From: TMED8 sp038125725
GTDB taxonomy: Bacteria; Pseudomonadota; Alphaproteobacteria; Rhodospirillales; Casp-alpha2
NCBI GenBank assembly: GCA_038125725.1
Contig: JAYPEK010000007.1
Location: 66,777-130,776, forward strand
Direction: 5' to 3'
Length of the DNA stretch: 64,000 bases
Below are positions 8,849 to 17,605 of this stretch, piece by piece. The translations under genes were made by a program, and so were the position numbers. How positions within the stretch are numbered: the stretch's first letter is position 1; every line of letters begins with the position of its first letter. The notes below the pieces were generated by a model that saw only the letters and a list, made by a program, of their open reading frames with translations, did not search any database and was not told the origin of the DNA.

Positions 8849-9757
8849 ATGAAAAACCGCATCCATCGGCTTGTCGGCCTGTTGGCGATCATTGCCGCAT
8901 TATGCAGCACCGAGGCCGCCGCCCAGAAGCTAAAGCCGTTCGTTTTGGTCTCGGAAACACCCGGAGAGGTGGCCGCGACAGTCACGGCGGCCACCGGCAA
9001 GCTGAAAGCCGCCGGGTTCGAGATCGCCGGCAGCTATCAGCCCTATCCGGACGCCGCCGTCATCGTCGTCACCAACGACGCGCTGCGCACCGCCGCCGGC
9101 AAGTCGGAGTTCGGCGCCTATGGCGCCGGCATGCGCGTCTCGGTCACCAAGATCAACGGCAAGGTGCAACTCGCCTATACCAACCCCACCTACATCGCCA
9201 ATGCGTATCGCATGAACGACGATCTGGCGGACGCCAAGCAAAGGCTCGCCAAGGCGCTCGGCACCGGCACCGAGTACGGGCCGAAGGAGGGCATCGAGCC
9301 CGATGATCTGCGCGAATACCACTACATGTTCGGCATGGAATATTTTACCGATCCGGTGCTCCTGAACCGCTATCTCAATCACCAGGAGGCCCTGGACATC
9401 ATCGAGGCCAACCTGAAGAAGGGAAAAAGCGGGCTCAGCAAGGTCTACCGCATCAATATTCCGGGCAAGCAGGAGACGGTGTTCGGGGTCGCCATGGCAG
9501 GCGGAAAGAATGGCAAGAAGAACCAGGATGACGCCTACCTGATGAGCGAAATCGACTTCAAGGACCTGCGTTCGACGGCGCACCTGCCTTATGAATTGGT
9601 GGTCGCCGAGGACAAGGCCTTTGCATTGAATGCGCGGTTCCGCATTGCCATCAATTTTCCGGACCTGGCCATGACCGGCGCCAACAGCTTTATGAACATC
9701 ATGGGCGCGCCGGACGCCATCGCCTCGGCGCTGACGGCGGTGTCGGAGAAATACTGA
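8849..9757 (+). CDS. secreted protein of unknown function (DUF302-like N-terminal half)
   Basis: This is a 302-residue protein with a clear Sec signal peptide: a positive N-terminus, a hydrophobic core (LVGLLAIIAALC) and a likely cleavage after EAAA near residue 24. The ATG follows a strong GGAGGAGGG ribosome site. The early mature part (a beta strand, then KLKAAGFEIAGSYQPYPDAAVIVVT) resembles DUF302-type small-ligand domains, which are often periplasmic. No cysteines or metal clusters stand out in the mature part. It stands alone between an acyl-CoA dehydrogenase and a DUF1194 protein. I do not recognise a defined function. Confidence 0.7.
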   Translation: MKNRIHRLVGLLAIIAALCSTEAAAQKLKPFVLVSETPGEVAATVTAATGKLKAAGFEIAGSYQPYPDAAVIVVTNDALRTAAGKSEFGAYGAGMRVSVTKINGKVQLAYTNPTYIANAYRMNDDLADAKQRLAKALGTGTEYGPKEGIEPDDLREYHYMFGMEYFTDPVLLNRYLNHQEALDIIEANLKKGKSGLSKVYRINIPGKQETVFGVAMAGGKNGKKNQDDAYLMSEIDFKDLRSTAHLPYELVVAEDKAFALNARFRIAINFPDLAMTGANSFMNIMGAPDAIASALTAVSEKY

Positions 9758-9824
9758 CGCGGTTCGCGCCATCCGGTGTATGATCGTCGCCGCTGGGTTG
9801 TACGGCATGGCGAGGAGTTCGGGC

Positions 9825-10640
9825 GTGATGGTGCGCGAGGTTCTGGTATCGGCTGTTATCGGCATGCTTTTGGCCGTGCCGCCACTGGCGGCGGTTTCCG
9901 CCGCCGAGCGCTTGGTCGATCTGGAACTGGTGCTGGCCGCCGACATCTCGCGCTCCATGGACATGGAAGAGATGGCCCTGCAGCGCCAGGGATATGCCCA
10001 TGCGATCCGCCATCCGCGCATCGTCGGCGCCATCCGCGCCGGCGGGCATGGGCGCATCGCCGTCACCTACGTGCAGTGGGCTGGCGAATATACCCAGCGC
10101 ACCATCGTCGACTGGACCGAGATCTCCGACCAGGCGAGCGCCGAGGCTTTCGCCCGCGCCATCGAGGCGTCTAGCCTTGAAGTCGAGCGCCGCACCTCGA
10201 TCTCCACTGCGTTGCTGTATGCCGCCGGCCGGTTCGAGAACAACGGTTTCCAGGGACGGCGCCGGGTGATCGACGTCTCCGGCGACGGTCCAAACAACAG
10301 CGGCATGATGGTTGATCATGCCCGCGACCGCGTGGTGGCCGAAAAGATCACCATCAACGGCCTGCCGATTATGTCCGGCCGGCCCAACCCGTCCGGCTTT
10401 CCCAGTTTCCAGCACCTGGACCTCTATTACGAGGACTGCGTCATCGGCGGCGCCAGCGCCTTCATGGTGGTGGCGCATGGGTTCATGGATTTCGCCCGCG
10501 CCATCCGCAGAAAGCTGTTCCTGGAGATCGCCGAGCTGACGCCGCCCCGGCCGTTGCTGCACCTGGCCGCCGAGCGCAGCCGGCCGCCCTGCGATGCCGG
10601 CGAGCAGCAGATGCAAGACTGGATGATGTTTGACAACTGA
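9825..10640 (+). CDS. DUF1194 (von Willebrand A-like) secreted protein
   Basis: This is a 271-residue exported protein matching the DUF1194 family, a vWA-like fold common in Alphaproteobacteria. A signal peptide (LVSAVIGMLLAVPPLAAVSA) is followed by the metal-site motif DISRSMD (DxSxS), then VTYVQWAGEY and the second-strand DVSGDGPNN motif. The GTG at 9825 is chosen because AGGAG lies seven bases upstream; the ATG at 9828 is almost equivalent, and earlier in-frame starts would displace the signal peptide. Function of the family is unknown, though metal-dependent protein binding is likely. It abuts the broken serine hydrolase downstream. Confidence 0.82.
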   Translation: MMVREVLVSAVIGMLLAVPPLAAVSAAERLVDLELVLAADISRSMDMEEMALQRQGYAHAIRHPRIVGAIRAGGHGRIAVTYVQWAGEYTQRTIVDWTEISDQASAEAFARAIEASSLEVERRTSISTALLYAAGRFENNGFQGRRRVIDVSGDGPNNSGMMVDHARDRVVAEKITINGLPIMSGRPNPSGFPSFQHLDLYYEDCVIGGASAFMVVAHGFMDFARAIRRKLFLEIAELTPPRPLLHLAAERSRPPCDAGEQQMQDWMMFDN

Positions 10641-10641
10641 C

Positions 10642-11685
10642 GTGAGCTTCCGGCGCCTTCGGTGGATGGCGACGGAGCTGCTGGTGCTGGCCTGGTCGGG
10701 GCCGGCCTCGGCCGCGAATGCCGCCATGGACAAGGCGCTTTTGGCCAAAACCCTGGAGCGCGCCCAGGCGCTGCCGCGTCTGCATGCGCTGATCGTCGCC
10801 CGCCATGGCGATGTACAGGCGGCCAAGGCCTTTCGCGGCCCTGGGCTGGAGCGGGCGGTAAACGTCAAGTCGGTGTCGAAATCGGTGATCGCGGCGTTGG
10901 TCGGCGCGGCCATCGGGCGGGGATTGGTGAAGGGCACCGACGTGCCCGTTGCCGACTATCTGGCCGACCGGCTTCCGCCCAGCCCGGACCCGAGGCTCCG
11001 GCGCGTCACCATCGGCAACCTGCTCTCCATGCAGGCGGGATTGGAGCGCACGTCCGGGCGCAATTACGGACGCTGGGTGTAAAGCCCCGATTGGGTACGC
11101 CACGCGCTTTCCAGGCCTTTCGCCGACGAGCCCGGCGGGCGGATGCTCTATTCCACCGGCAACTCGCACCTGCTGTCGGCGATCCTGACGCGCGTCGGCG
11201 CCAAGAGCACCCATGCGCTTGCCGTCGAATGGTTGGGCCGGCCGCTCGGCATCGATATTCCCCCCTGGCAGCGCGATCCGCAGGGAATCTATTTCGGCGG
11301 CAACAACATGGTGCTGTCGCCGATGGCGCTGCTGCGCTTTGGCGAACTCTACCGCCAGGACGGTGTGCATGACGGCCGCCGCATCCTGCCGGTGGGCTGG
11401 GTGCGGCAATCCTGGACGCCGCGCACGCAATCGTTCTATTCCGGTGACGACTACGGATACGGCTGGTTCCTGACCGAGATGAGCTCAGAGCGCGTCGCCT
11501 ATGCGCGCGGCTTTGGCGGACAATTCGTTTTCGTCGTGCCCGGCACCGGCCAGACCATCGTCGTTACCTCCGACACCAACTCGCGCACCCGCGAGGGCGG
11601 CTATTTCGATGCGCTGATGGAACTGGTCGGCGATGGGTTGATTGCCGCGGCGCTCAAGGCCGACGGCCGCGCCTGCTCGGATTGA
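10642..11685 (+). pseudogene. beta-lactamase-family serine hydrolase interrupted by one in-frame TAA
   Basis: The reading frame encodes a class C beta-lactamase/esterase-type serine hydrolase of about 347 codons, with a signal-like N-terminus, the nucleophile motif SVSK (SxxK) and the YSTGNS motif (YxN-type) downstream. One TAA at 11080-11082 (codon 147) splits it. Reading continues without a frameshift straight through the stop, where SPDWVRHAL and FADEPGGRM restore the family pattern, so a single substitution (for example CAA to TAA) explains the damage. The second half also has an ATG at 11143. The GTG at 10642 is a guess; a TTG at 10630 overlaps the previous gene. It could be a recent pseudogene or a sequencing error. 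Confidence 0.8.
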
Positions 11686-11789
11686 TACGAAAAAATACAA
11701 ATCGACGGCTTTTCGGGATATTTCCGTTACCGACGGCGGGCACAATCGACAGACGATTGGGGTCCATGCAAAAGAGGGGATTCGAGCGC

Positions 11790-12296
11790 ATGTGGCAAAA
11801 CCTGAAAACCCATGGCACCACCTACACCATGGGGCTGTTCCTGGTCTCGACCGTTTCCGGCGTGTTCCTGTTTTTCCACCTGGGCACGTCGATCTTCCAT
11901 GCCATGCATGAATGGCTGTCGATGGTGCTGATTGTGCCAGTGGCGCTGCACATCTGGAAGAACTGGACCAGCCTGATGACCTACTTCAAGCGCAAGGTCA
12001 TCTATATCCCGCTGTTGCTGTCGCTGGCCGGCGGTGTCGTCTTCGCCTATCCCGCCCTGACGGGGCCATCGGGCGGTGGCGGCAATCCGCTGCGCGCCAC
12101 GGTGCGGGCGATGCAGAGCGGCACCATCGCCCAGGTGGCGCCGCTCTACCGGCTGACGCCGGACGCCCTGGCGGAACGGCTGCGTGCCAAGGGCTATACC
12201 GTTTCGTCGCTGGAGCGCACGCTGGCCCAGGTGGCGAAAGATTCCGGCCGTGATGCCGGTCCCGGCCTGATGGCGGCGGTGGCTTTCGCCGACTGA
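11790..12296 (+). CDS. small membrane protein, DUF4405-like (cytochrome b561 fold)
   Basis: This is a 168-residue protein with three likely membrane spans: YTMGLFLVSTVSGVFLFFHL, WLSMVLIVPVALHIW and IPLLLSLAGGVVFAYPAL. Conserved histidines (HLGTSIFHAMHEW and ALHIWKNW) resemble the DUF4405 family, a b561-like fold that may bind haem. A soluble helical tail follows. The ATG at 11790 has GAGGGG about ten bases upstream; an ATG eight codons earlier (11766) is also possible. It stands alone and is followed by a strong inverted repeat. Haem binding is inferred from the family and the paired histidines only. Confidence 0.65.
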   Translation: MWQNLKTHGTTYTMGLFLVSTVSGVFLFFHLGTSIFHAMHEWLSMVLIVPVALHIWKNWTSLMTYFKRKVIYIPLLLSLAGGVVFAYPALTGPSGGGGNPLRATVRAMQSGTIAQVAPLYRLTPDALAERLRAKGYTVSSLERTLAQVAKDSGRDAGPGLMAAVAFAD

Positions 12297-12321
12297 CCGG
12301 TAAACTCGGCGTCTTTGAGGT

Positions 12322-12347
12322 GGGGACTGGACATAATTCCAGTCCCC
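12322..12347 (+). terminator. 10-bp perfect hairpin after the DUF4405-like gene
   Basis: GGGGACTGGA pairs perfectly with TCCAGTCCCC around a six-base loop, 25 bases after the stop of the membrane protein. No T-run follows, so it may terminate weakly, stabilise the 3' end, or be a dyad operator for the downstream ZntB-like gene. Confidence 0.5.
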
Positions 12348-12411
12348 ATCGGCTTGCCATCGACTATACTTCATGCGAGCAAGGACGTATGACGGAAGGG
12401 ACGGCCAGCCG

Positions 12412-13380
12412 ATGCCGAAAGGACTGATTCACGCATTGCTGCTCGACGGCACGGGCGCCGCCAGGCGTCTGGATCAGGCCGAGTTCGAGCACTGGACGCC
12501 GGAAACGGGCATCCTTTGGGCGCATTTCGACATTACCGAACCGGACGCCAGCGCCTGGATCCGCGAACACGCAGGCATCCACGCCTACGCCGCCGAGGCG
12601 CTGCTGGCCGAGAACACCCGCCCGCGCATGATCGAAACCGAAAGCGGCACGGTCCTGTTCCTGCGCGGCGTCAATTTGAACCCCGGCGCCGACCCGGAAG
12701 ACATGGTCGGCATTCGGGTGCTGGTCTCCGATAACAGGGTGCTGACCATGCGGCTGCGGCGGCTGCTGGCGGTGAAGGACATCGAGGAAGCGCTGGATGC
12801 CGGCACCGGCCCGAAGACCGCCGCCGGCGTCGTGGTGCGCCTGGCCGAGCGGCTGACGGTGCGCATGGAACCGGTGCTGGCGGAACTGGAAGACCGGGTC
12901 GGCGTCTTCGAGGACGCGGTGTTTGCCAAGGACGGCGGCGGTGAGAAGCTTGACATCGGCGAGGTCCGCACAGAGGTGATCTTGCTGCGCCGCTACCTGA
13001 AGCCGCAGCGCGACGCGGTGACGGCGCTGCATACAGACGCCAAGACCGGCTTCGCCAAGCATCAGCGCGAACAATTGACCGAGGCCGTCGACCGCCTGAC
13101 GCGCTATGTGGAAAACCTGGACGCCCTGCATGAGCGCCTGAGCGTGTTGCACGATGAATACCGCTACCTGCAGAACGAGCGCATGAACCGCACCATGTAC
13201 CTGTTGACCGTGGTCGCCGCGATCCTGCTGCCGCCGAGCCTCATTGCCGGGCTGTTGGGCGCCAACGTCGGCGGCATACCCGGTGCCGACAAGGCCTGGG
13301 CCTTCTTGGCCATGGTCGGCGGCATCGGCGCCTTGGCCGTGTTCGAATACTGGCTGCTGAAGCGCCTGAAGTGGATCTGA
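12412..13380 (+). CDS. ZntB/CorA-family divalent metal transporter
   Basis: This is a 322-residue inner-membrane pentameric channel protein of the CorA superfamily. A cytosolic alpha/beta domain and long helices (RYLKPQRDAVTAL, LHDEYRYLQNERMNRTMY) precede two C-terminal membrane helices (LLTVVAAILLPPSLIAGLLG and AFLAMVGGIGALAVFEYWLL). The selectivity loop usually reads GMN in CorA and GIN in ZntB; here it is GANVGGIPG, so the pore mouth is of the ZntB type with an unusual residue. The ATG at 12412 was chosen with GGAAGGG upstream; an in-frame ATG at 12373 lacks one. Its stop overlaps the next start by one base (TGATG). Confidence 0.88.
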   Translation: MPKGLIHALLLDGTGAARRLDQAEFEHWTPETGILWAHFDITEPDASAWIREHAGIHAYAAEALLAENTRPRMIETESGTVLFLRGVNLNPGADPEDMVGIRVLVSDNRVLTMRLRRLLAVKDIEEALDAGTGPKTAAGVVVRLAERLTVRMEPVLAELEDRVGVFEDAVFAKDGGGEKLDIGEVRTEVILLRRYLKPQRDAVTALHTDAKTGFAKHQREQLTEAVDRLTRYVENLDALHERLSVLHDEYRYLQNERMNRTMYLLTVVAAILLPPSLIAGLLGANVGGIPGADKAWAFLAMVGGIGALAVFEYWLLKRLKWI

Positions 13381-15818
13381 TGCCGCGTCGCCTTGCCGTC
13401 TTTTTTGCTGCCGTCTTTGCGGTTCTGCTTATTGCGGGGCCATTGGCGAGTGCGCCCGACGGGCCGCCCAAGACCTTCACCGAAAAGCTCAACGGCTGGG
13501 AAAATGCGGTCAAGAAGGCGCAGAACCGGATCGAGCGCGGCCGCACGGCGACGGTCGAGGAACGCGACCTGCGCCGGCGGCTGAAGGCCGTCATCGACGA
13601 TGCGGCGGCGACGCGCGACGAATCGGAAGGGCAGGTGAAGCAGGTCCAGGGGCTGCTCGACGCGCTCGGCGTCAAGCCCGAGAACGGCCAGGAATCCCGA
13701 ACCATCCAGTTGCGCCGCAAGGAGCTGGAAACGCAGTTGGCGGCACACGAAGGACGCGCCAAGCAGGCGAGCCTGATGATGGCGCGGGCCGAACAGCTGA
13801 TGCGCGAGATCGGCCAGAAATCGCGCCAGCGGCTGAAGACCCTGCTGCTCGAGCGCCGGGTGTCGCCGCTCGGTTATTCCGCCTGGTCGACGGCTCTGCC
13901 GGAAGCCCTGCATCTGGCCGAGGTCAGCCTGGTAGAGGCGCCCAAGACCTGGTGGAACGATCTTCGCATTACCGCCGAGCGGCGCAACCTCTTGGGCCGC
14001 AGCCTCCTGATCGCTTTGGCGGTGGCGCTCGCCGCCTGGCTGGCGGGGCGCTGGATGCGCAGGCGCTACGGCCGCGTCAGCGGCATCGAGGCGCCGAGCT
14101 ACGCGCGCCGCGTCATCGCCGGCGTGATCGAGGGGGCGGGACGCACGCTGGGGCCGATCGTGTTCATCGTGCTCGCCGCTGCCGCGGTGCGCGAGACCCA
14201 CGTCACCGAGGGGCCGCTGCCGGCGCTGGTCTGGGCGGTGTCCAGAAGCCTGGTGCTGTTCCTGTTCGGCTATGCGCTAATCAATGCCGCGCTAACGTCG
14301 CGTCGCCAGCAATGGCGGTGGCTGAATTTCGACGCCGAGGCTTCGGCCACCCTGGTATTCCGCCTGAAGTTGACCTTGGCCGTGTTCCTGCTGTTCGAGG
14401 CCGTCTACCGCGCGATGGCCTGGGCCACCGTGTCGGAGGAATTGGAATCGGTCGGCTCGCTGGTGTTCACCGTGGTGATGGTGCCGCATTACATCTCGCT
14501 GATGGGCAGCCGCATCTGGAGCTTGGAGGCGCGCTCCGACACCGATGCCGACGAGGCGAGTCACACGTCGCTTTCCAGGTTGCGCGCGGCGTTGACGGTC
14601 GGGCTGGTGGCGCTGCCGCTGACGGCGGCCATTGGCTATACCGGGCTCGCCGCCTATCTGGTGATCGCGGTCGGACTGACGGCGCTTCTGGTCAGTGGCC
14701 TGGCTCTGCTGCGCACCGCGGCGCGCGAGGCGTTGGCGGCGGCGCTCGATTCCGACTACCGCTTCGGACGCTGGGTGCAAGCGGTGCTGGTGCTGAACGC
14801 CGAGACCCGCGACAAGATCCTGTTCTGGCTCCGGGTGCTGCTCGACCTGGCGCTATTGGTGCTGGCGGGGCTCGCTTTGCTGCCGGTCTGGGGCTTCAGT
14901 GCCCAGGAGACGGCGCTCTCGGCGGCGCAGTTGATGAGCGGCATCCGCATCGGCTCCTATACCCTGTCGCTCGCCGATATCGTCTTCGCGCTGCTGCTGT
15001 TCGTCGTCATCGTCTCGGTGACGCGCCTCGTGCAGCGCAGCCTCGACAAGCACTTGCTGCCCAACGTGTCGCAGGACCGGGGCGTGCGCGACGCGCTGAA
15101 GACCGGCGTCGGCTACATCGGCGTGGTCATCGCGGCACTGGTGGCCATCGGTGCACTCGGGCTCGACCTCACCAACCTGGCGCTGGTCGCCGGCGCGCTC
15201 TCGGTCGGTATCGGCTTCGGGCTGCAGAACGTCGTCAACAATTTCGTCTCCGGCCTGATCCTGCTGGTCGAGCGGCCGATCAAGCCGGGTGACTGGGTCG
15301 TCGTCGGCGCCAACGAAGGATTGGTGAAGAAGGTCAATGTGCGCTCCACCGAGATCGAGACCTTCCAGCGCGCTTCGGTGATCATTCCCAACGCCGATCT
15401 GATCGCCAATCCGGTGACCAACTGGACCCACAAGAACATCCTCGGCCGGGTCGAGGTGGCGATCGGCGTCGCCTACGGCACGGATCCGCAAAAGGTCGAG
15501 GAAATCCTGCTCAGGTGCGCGGAGGAGCACGCCAATGTCGTGCGTTTTCCGAAACCCTTCGTGCTGTTCATGGATTTCGGCGATAGCGCCTTGATTTTCG
15601 AGGTTCGGGCTTTCCTGGCCGACGTGCAACGAAGGCTGCGGACGGCCTCCGATATCCGCTTCGCCATCGACGCCGAATTCAAGGCTGCCGGCATCGAGAT
15701 TCCGTTCCCGCAGCGCGTCGTGCACATGGCGTCCCCAGCCGCGCCGCCGCCGGCCCAGCCCGCATCTGAATCCGAGCCCGAGCCCGAGCCCGAAGTCGAG
15801 CCGAAACCGGAAACTTGA
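13380..15818 (+). CDS. large MscS-family mechanosensitive channel
   Basis: This is an 812-residue KefA/MscK-like mechanosensitive channel that releases solutes under hypo-osmotic stress. It has a signal peptide (FFAAVFAVLLIAGPLASA), a periplasmic coiled-coil region to about residue 170, many inner-membrane helices, and a C-terminal MscS core. The core pore helix shows LVAGALSVGIGFGLQNVVNN, followed by the beta domain LVERPIKPGDWVVVG. The C-terminus ends in a Pro-Glu repeat tail. It overlaps the metal transporter by one base, so the two are co-transcribed, which may couple ion uptake and osmotic relief. Confidence 0.92.
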   Translation: MPRRLAVFFAAVFAVLLIAGPLASAPDGPPKTFTEKLNGWENAVKKAQNRIERGRTATVEERDLRRRLKAVIDDAAATRDESEGQVKQVQGLLDALGVKPENGQESRTIQLRRKELETQLAAHEGRAKQASLMMARAEQLMREIGQKSRQRLKTLLLERRVSPLGYSAWSTALPEALHLAEVSLVEAPKTWWNDLRITAERRNLLGRSLLIALAVALAAWLAGRWMRRRYGRVSGIEAPSYARRVIAGVIEGAGRTLGPIVFIVLAAAAVRETHVTEGPLPALVWAVSRSLVLFLFGYALINAALTSRRQQWRWLNFDAEASATLVFRLKLTLAVFLLFEAVYRAMAWATVSEELESVGSLVFTVVMVPHYISLMGSRIWSLEARSDTDADEASHTSLSRLRAALTVGLVALPLTAAIGYTGLAAYLVIAVGLTALLVSGLALLRTAAREALAAALDSDYRFGRWVQAVLVLNAETRDKILFWLRVLLDLALLVLAGLALLPVWGFSAQETALSAAQLMSGIRIGSYTLSLADIVFALLLFVVIVSVTRLVQRSLDKHLLPNVSQDRGVRDALKTGVGYIGVVIAALVAIGALGLDLTNLALVAGALSVGIGFGLQNVVNNFVSGLILLVERPIKPGDWVVVGANEGLVKKVNVRSTEIETFQRASVIIPNADLIANPVTNWTHKNILGRVEVAIGVAYGTDPQKVEEILLRCAEEHANVVRFPKPFVLFMDFGDSALIFEVRAFLADVQRRLRTASDIRFAIDAEFKAAGIEIPFPQRVVHMASPAAPPPAQPASESEPEPEPEVEPKPET

Positions 15819-15821
15819 GCT

Positions 15822-16697
15822 TCAGCCCCCGTTCTTGACCAACGCCATGGTGGCGCGCGCCAGTTCGCTTTCCGGATCGGCGAATTCCGCCAGGATGGTG
15901 AAGTGGTTGCAGCCCGCCGGCTCCAGGTAGCGGAGATCGCCGCCCTTGGCGTTCCAGGCGTTGACCAGGCTGCGCGACTGCCACTTGAAGGCGTCGCTCT
16001 CGCCGCCGCCCGGCACCACCAGCAATGGCATGGTGGGTGCCGTGGCGTGGTTGAGTGGGCTGTCGCGTTCGACTTCCTCGTCGGTGAGAGCGAGGGTCTC
16101 CTGCATGTAGCCGGCCTGGATCGGGGCCAGATCGTAGATACCGGAAAGCGCGATGCCGCCCTTCATCAGGTTCTTGGGGCCGCCGGTCTCGGCCGGCCAA
16201 TCGGTCGCCGCCATCACCGCCGTCAGGTGGCCGCCGGCGGAATGGCCGGAGACGAAAATCCGCTCGCGGTCGATGCCGTAGTCGCCGGCATGGTCATGGA
16301 GCCATTGCGTCGCGGTGCGGCACTGGCGAATGACGTCGGCCATGCGGACGCTCGGGATCAGGTCATATTCGATCAGGGCGAAGGCGATGCCGGCGTCGGC
16401 ATAGGCGCGCGCCAGGAAGGTCTGGTCGGAGATGTCGCGGCTCATCCAGTAGCCGCCGTGGATATAGACCAAAAGCGGGTGCGGACCGGGGCCCTTGGGG
16501 AGCACGATGTCCATGATTTCGCGTTTCGACGTGCCATAGGCGACGCCCTGGTGGCTGGGGAAATCGCGCATGACCTGGCCGCACATGGGCTGCCAGGCTT
16601 CGTACATCTGCATGTGTTCGGGCACCATGGCGCGGTTGTTGTACTGGGCATCCAGTTCCGGCGTGCCGATGGGCGGCTGCATGGGAAGTTCCAACAT
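15822..16697 (-). CDS. alpha/beta hydrolase, kynurenine-formamidase-like
   Basis: This is a 291-residue serine hydrolase. The oxyanion hole motif YIHGGYW is the HGGxW type of kynurenine formamidases and related esterases, the nucleophile elbow is SGHSAGGH, and a late histidine sits in CNHF with an acidic residue in GGGESDAFK. It may hydrolyse N-formylkynurenine or another amide or ester, but no kynurenine pathway genes are nearby. It starts 12 bases downstream of the glutathione transferase and is co-transcribed with it, which fits a detoxification or ester-degradation unit. It is convergent with the MscS gene, three bases apart. Confidence 0.85.
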   Translation of the reverse strand: MLELPMQPPIGTPELDAQYNNRAMVPEHMQMYEAWQPMCGQVMRDFPSHQGVAYGTSKREIMDIVLPKGPGPHPLLVYIHGGYWMSRDISDQTFLARAYADAGIAFALIEYDLIPSVRMADVIRQCRTATQWLHDHAGDYGIDRERIFVSGHSAGGHLTAVMAATDWPAETGGPKNLMKGGIALSGIYDLAPIQAGYMQETLALTDEEVERDSPLNHATAPTMPLLVVPGGGESDAFKWQSRSLVNAWNAKGGDLRYLEPAGCNHFTILAEFADPESELARATMALVKNGG

Positions 16698-16709
16698 CGT
16701 CTCGGCTCC

Positions 16710-17330
16710 TCAGCTCAGCGGGATCATGACGTGGTCGCGGTAGGCCGGGCGCGCACAGAGGCGCTCGTACCAGGCGCTGACGTTTGGCAGCGCCGGCCGT
16801 TCCACGTCCATGTTGAACCAGCGGTAGACGGCGCAGCCGATGGGAATGTCGCCGACCGACGGGATTTCGCCGAGGACGAAGCTCTTGCCCTGCAGGTGCT
16901 GGTCGAGCATGCCCCAGAGCCGGTTGGTGGCGACGATGTTGGCCTCCACGGCGGGCATGTCGCGTTCCGCCTCCGGCGTGCGGATCAGGCTGCGGAACAC
17001 GAAGCCGAGCGGCGTGTGGATGGTGGTCAGGTACCAATCCATCCATTGGCTGGCCAGCGCGCGTTCGCCCGGCGTCGCCAGCGCCCAGTCGCCGGTGCCG
17101 TATTTGTCCGCCAGGTAGCGCACGATGGTGTTGGATTCCCACACCGTCAGTTCGCCGTCCTCCAGCGTCGGGATCAGGCCGTTGGGGTTCTTGGCCAGGT
17201 ATTCGGGCGTGTCGTTGCCGCCGAACTGCAGGCCGATGTCGCGGCGGTCGACGTCGAGACTGAGCTCCGCCGCGCACCACATGACTTTCTGTACGTTGAT
17301 GGAATTGTTTCTGCCGAGCACGCGAATCAT
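16710..17330 (-). CDS. glutathione S-transferase
   Basis: This is a 206-residue two-domain glutathione transferase. The N-terminal thioredoxin-like domain carries the ligand-binding segment NPNGLIPTLEDGELTVWESN (cis-Pro and Ser for glutathione), and the C-terminal helical domain ends with GEIPSVGDIPIG (N-capping box with conserved Asp). A GGGAGGT ribosome site precedes the ATG at 17330. The catalytic residue near the N-terminus would be the Asn/Ser region of RNNSINVQK, where family members use Ser, so it resembles beta/theta-like enzymes. An inverted repeat lies about 50 bases upstream, a possible operator. Confidence 0.9.
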   Translation of the reverse strand: MIRVLGRNNSINVQKVMWCAAELSLDVDRRDIGLQFGGNDTPEYLAKNPNGLIPTLEDGELTVWESNTIVRYLADKYGTGDWALATPGERALASQWMDWYLTTIHTPLGFVFRSLIRTPEAERDMPAVEANIVATNRLWGMLDQHLQGKSFVLGEIPSVGDIPIGCAVYRWFNMDVERPALPNVSAWYERLCARPAYRDHVMIPLS

Positions 17331-17381
17331 GGCGGCGGACCTCCCGTTACTTCCTTTTATTTATTCTAATTCAAGTCATTC

Positions 17382-17409
17382 ATACCGATTAATACGGACC
17401 AATTGGTAT
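17382..17409. promoter_or_regulatory. operator-like inverted repeat upstream of glutathione transferase
   Basis: ATACCGATT and AATTGGTAT form 9-base arms with one mismatch and a 10-base spacer; within them ACCAATTGGT (17398-17407) is itself a perfect palindrome. The site lies 52-79 bases upstream of the glutathione transferase start, on the promoter side. The arms are AT-rich against a GC-rich background, consistent with a TetR/LysR-type site, but no regulator is adjacent apart from the response regulator at 17.6 kb. Confidence 0.5.
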
Positions 17410-17506
17410 GCATGTCGCAATCCGAGGATTATGTGGTATCAACGACTGTAACGATTGCTCAGCGCGGATAACAGCGATTTTGATTGGTTAATTCATAGTT
17501 GTCCCG

Positions 17507-17581
17507 CGCACATCGGTAGGCTTTCCCGATGTGCGTCTCCTGCCGAAGGGCCTGACCGGAAACGGTCAGGTCCTTTTTTTT
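17507..17581 (+). ncRNA. candidate small RNA with two hairpins and terminator
   Basis: No ORF fits here, yet the plus strand shows a compact RNA-like architecture. A perfect 10-bp hairpin (17507-17516 with 17526-17535) carries a nine-base loop; a 12-base single strand follows, TCTCCTGCCGAA, and then an 11-bp hairpin with a GAAA loop and eight Ts. The single strand contains CTCCT, which could pair with ribosome binding sites. It faces the 3' end of the response regulator. The 5' end and promoter are not identified; it might instead be a bare terminator of a longer transcript. Confidence 0.5.
17548..17581 (+). terminator. strong Rho-independent terminator (plus strand)
   Basis: An 11-bp stem (17548-17558 with 17563-17573, one G-U pair) with a GAAA tetraloop is followed by eight Ts (17574-17581). 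In the other direction no T-run follows, so it acts on a plus-strand transcript although the flanking genes are both on the minus strand. Confidence 0.85.
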
Positions 17582-17605
17582 GAGGCGTGCGCAAAGGTCG
17601 ACGGC

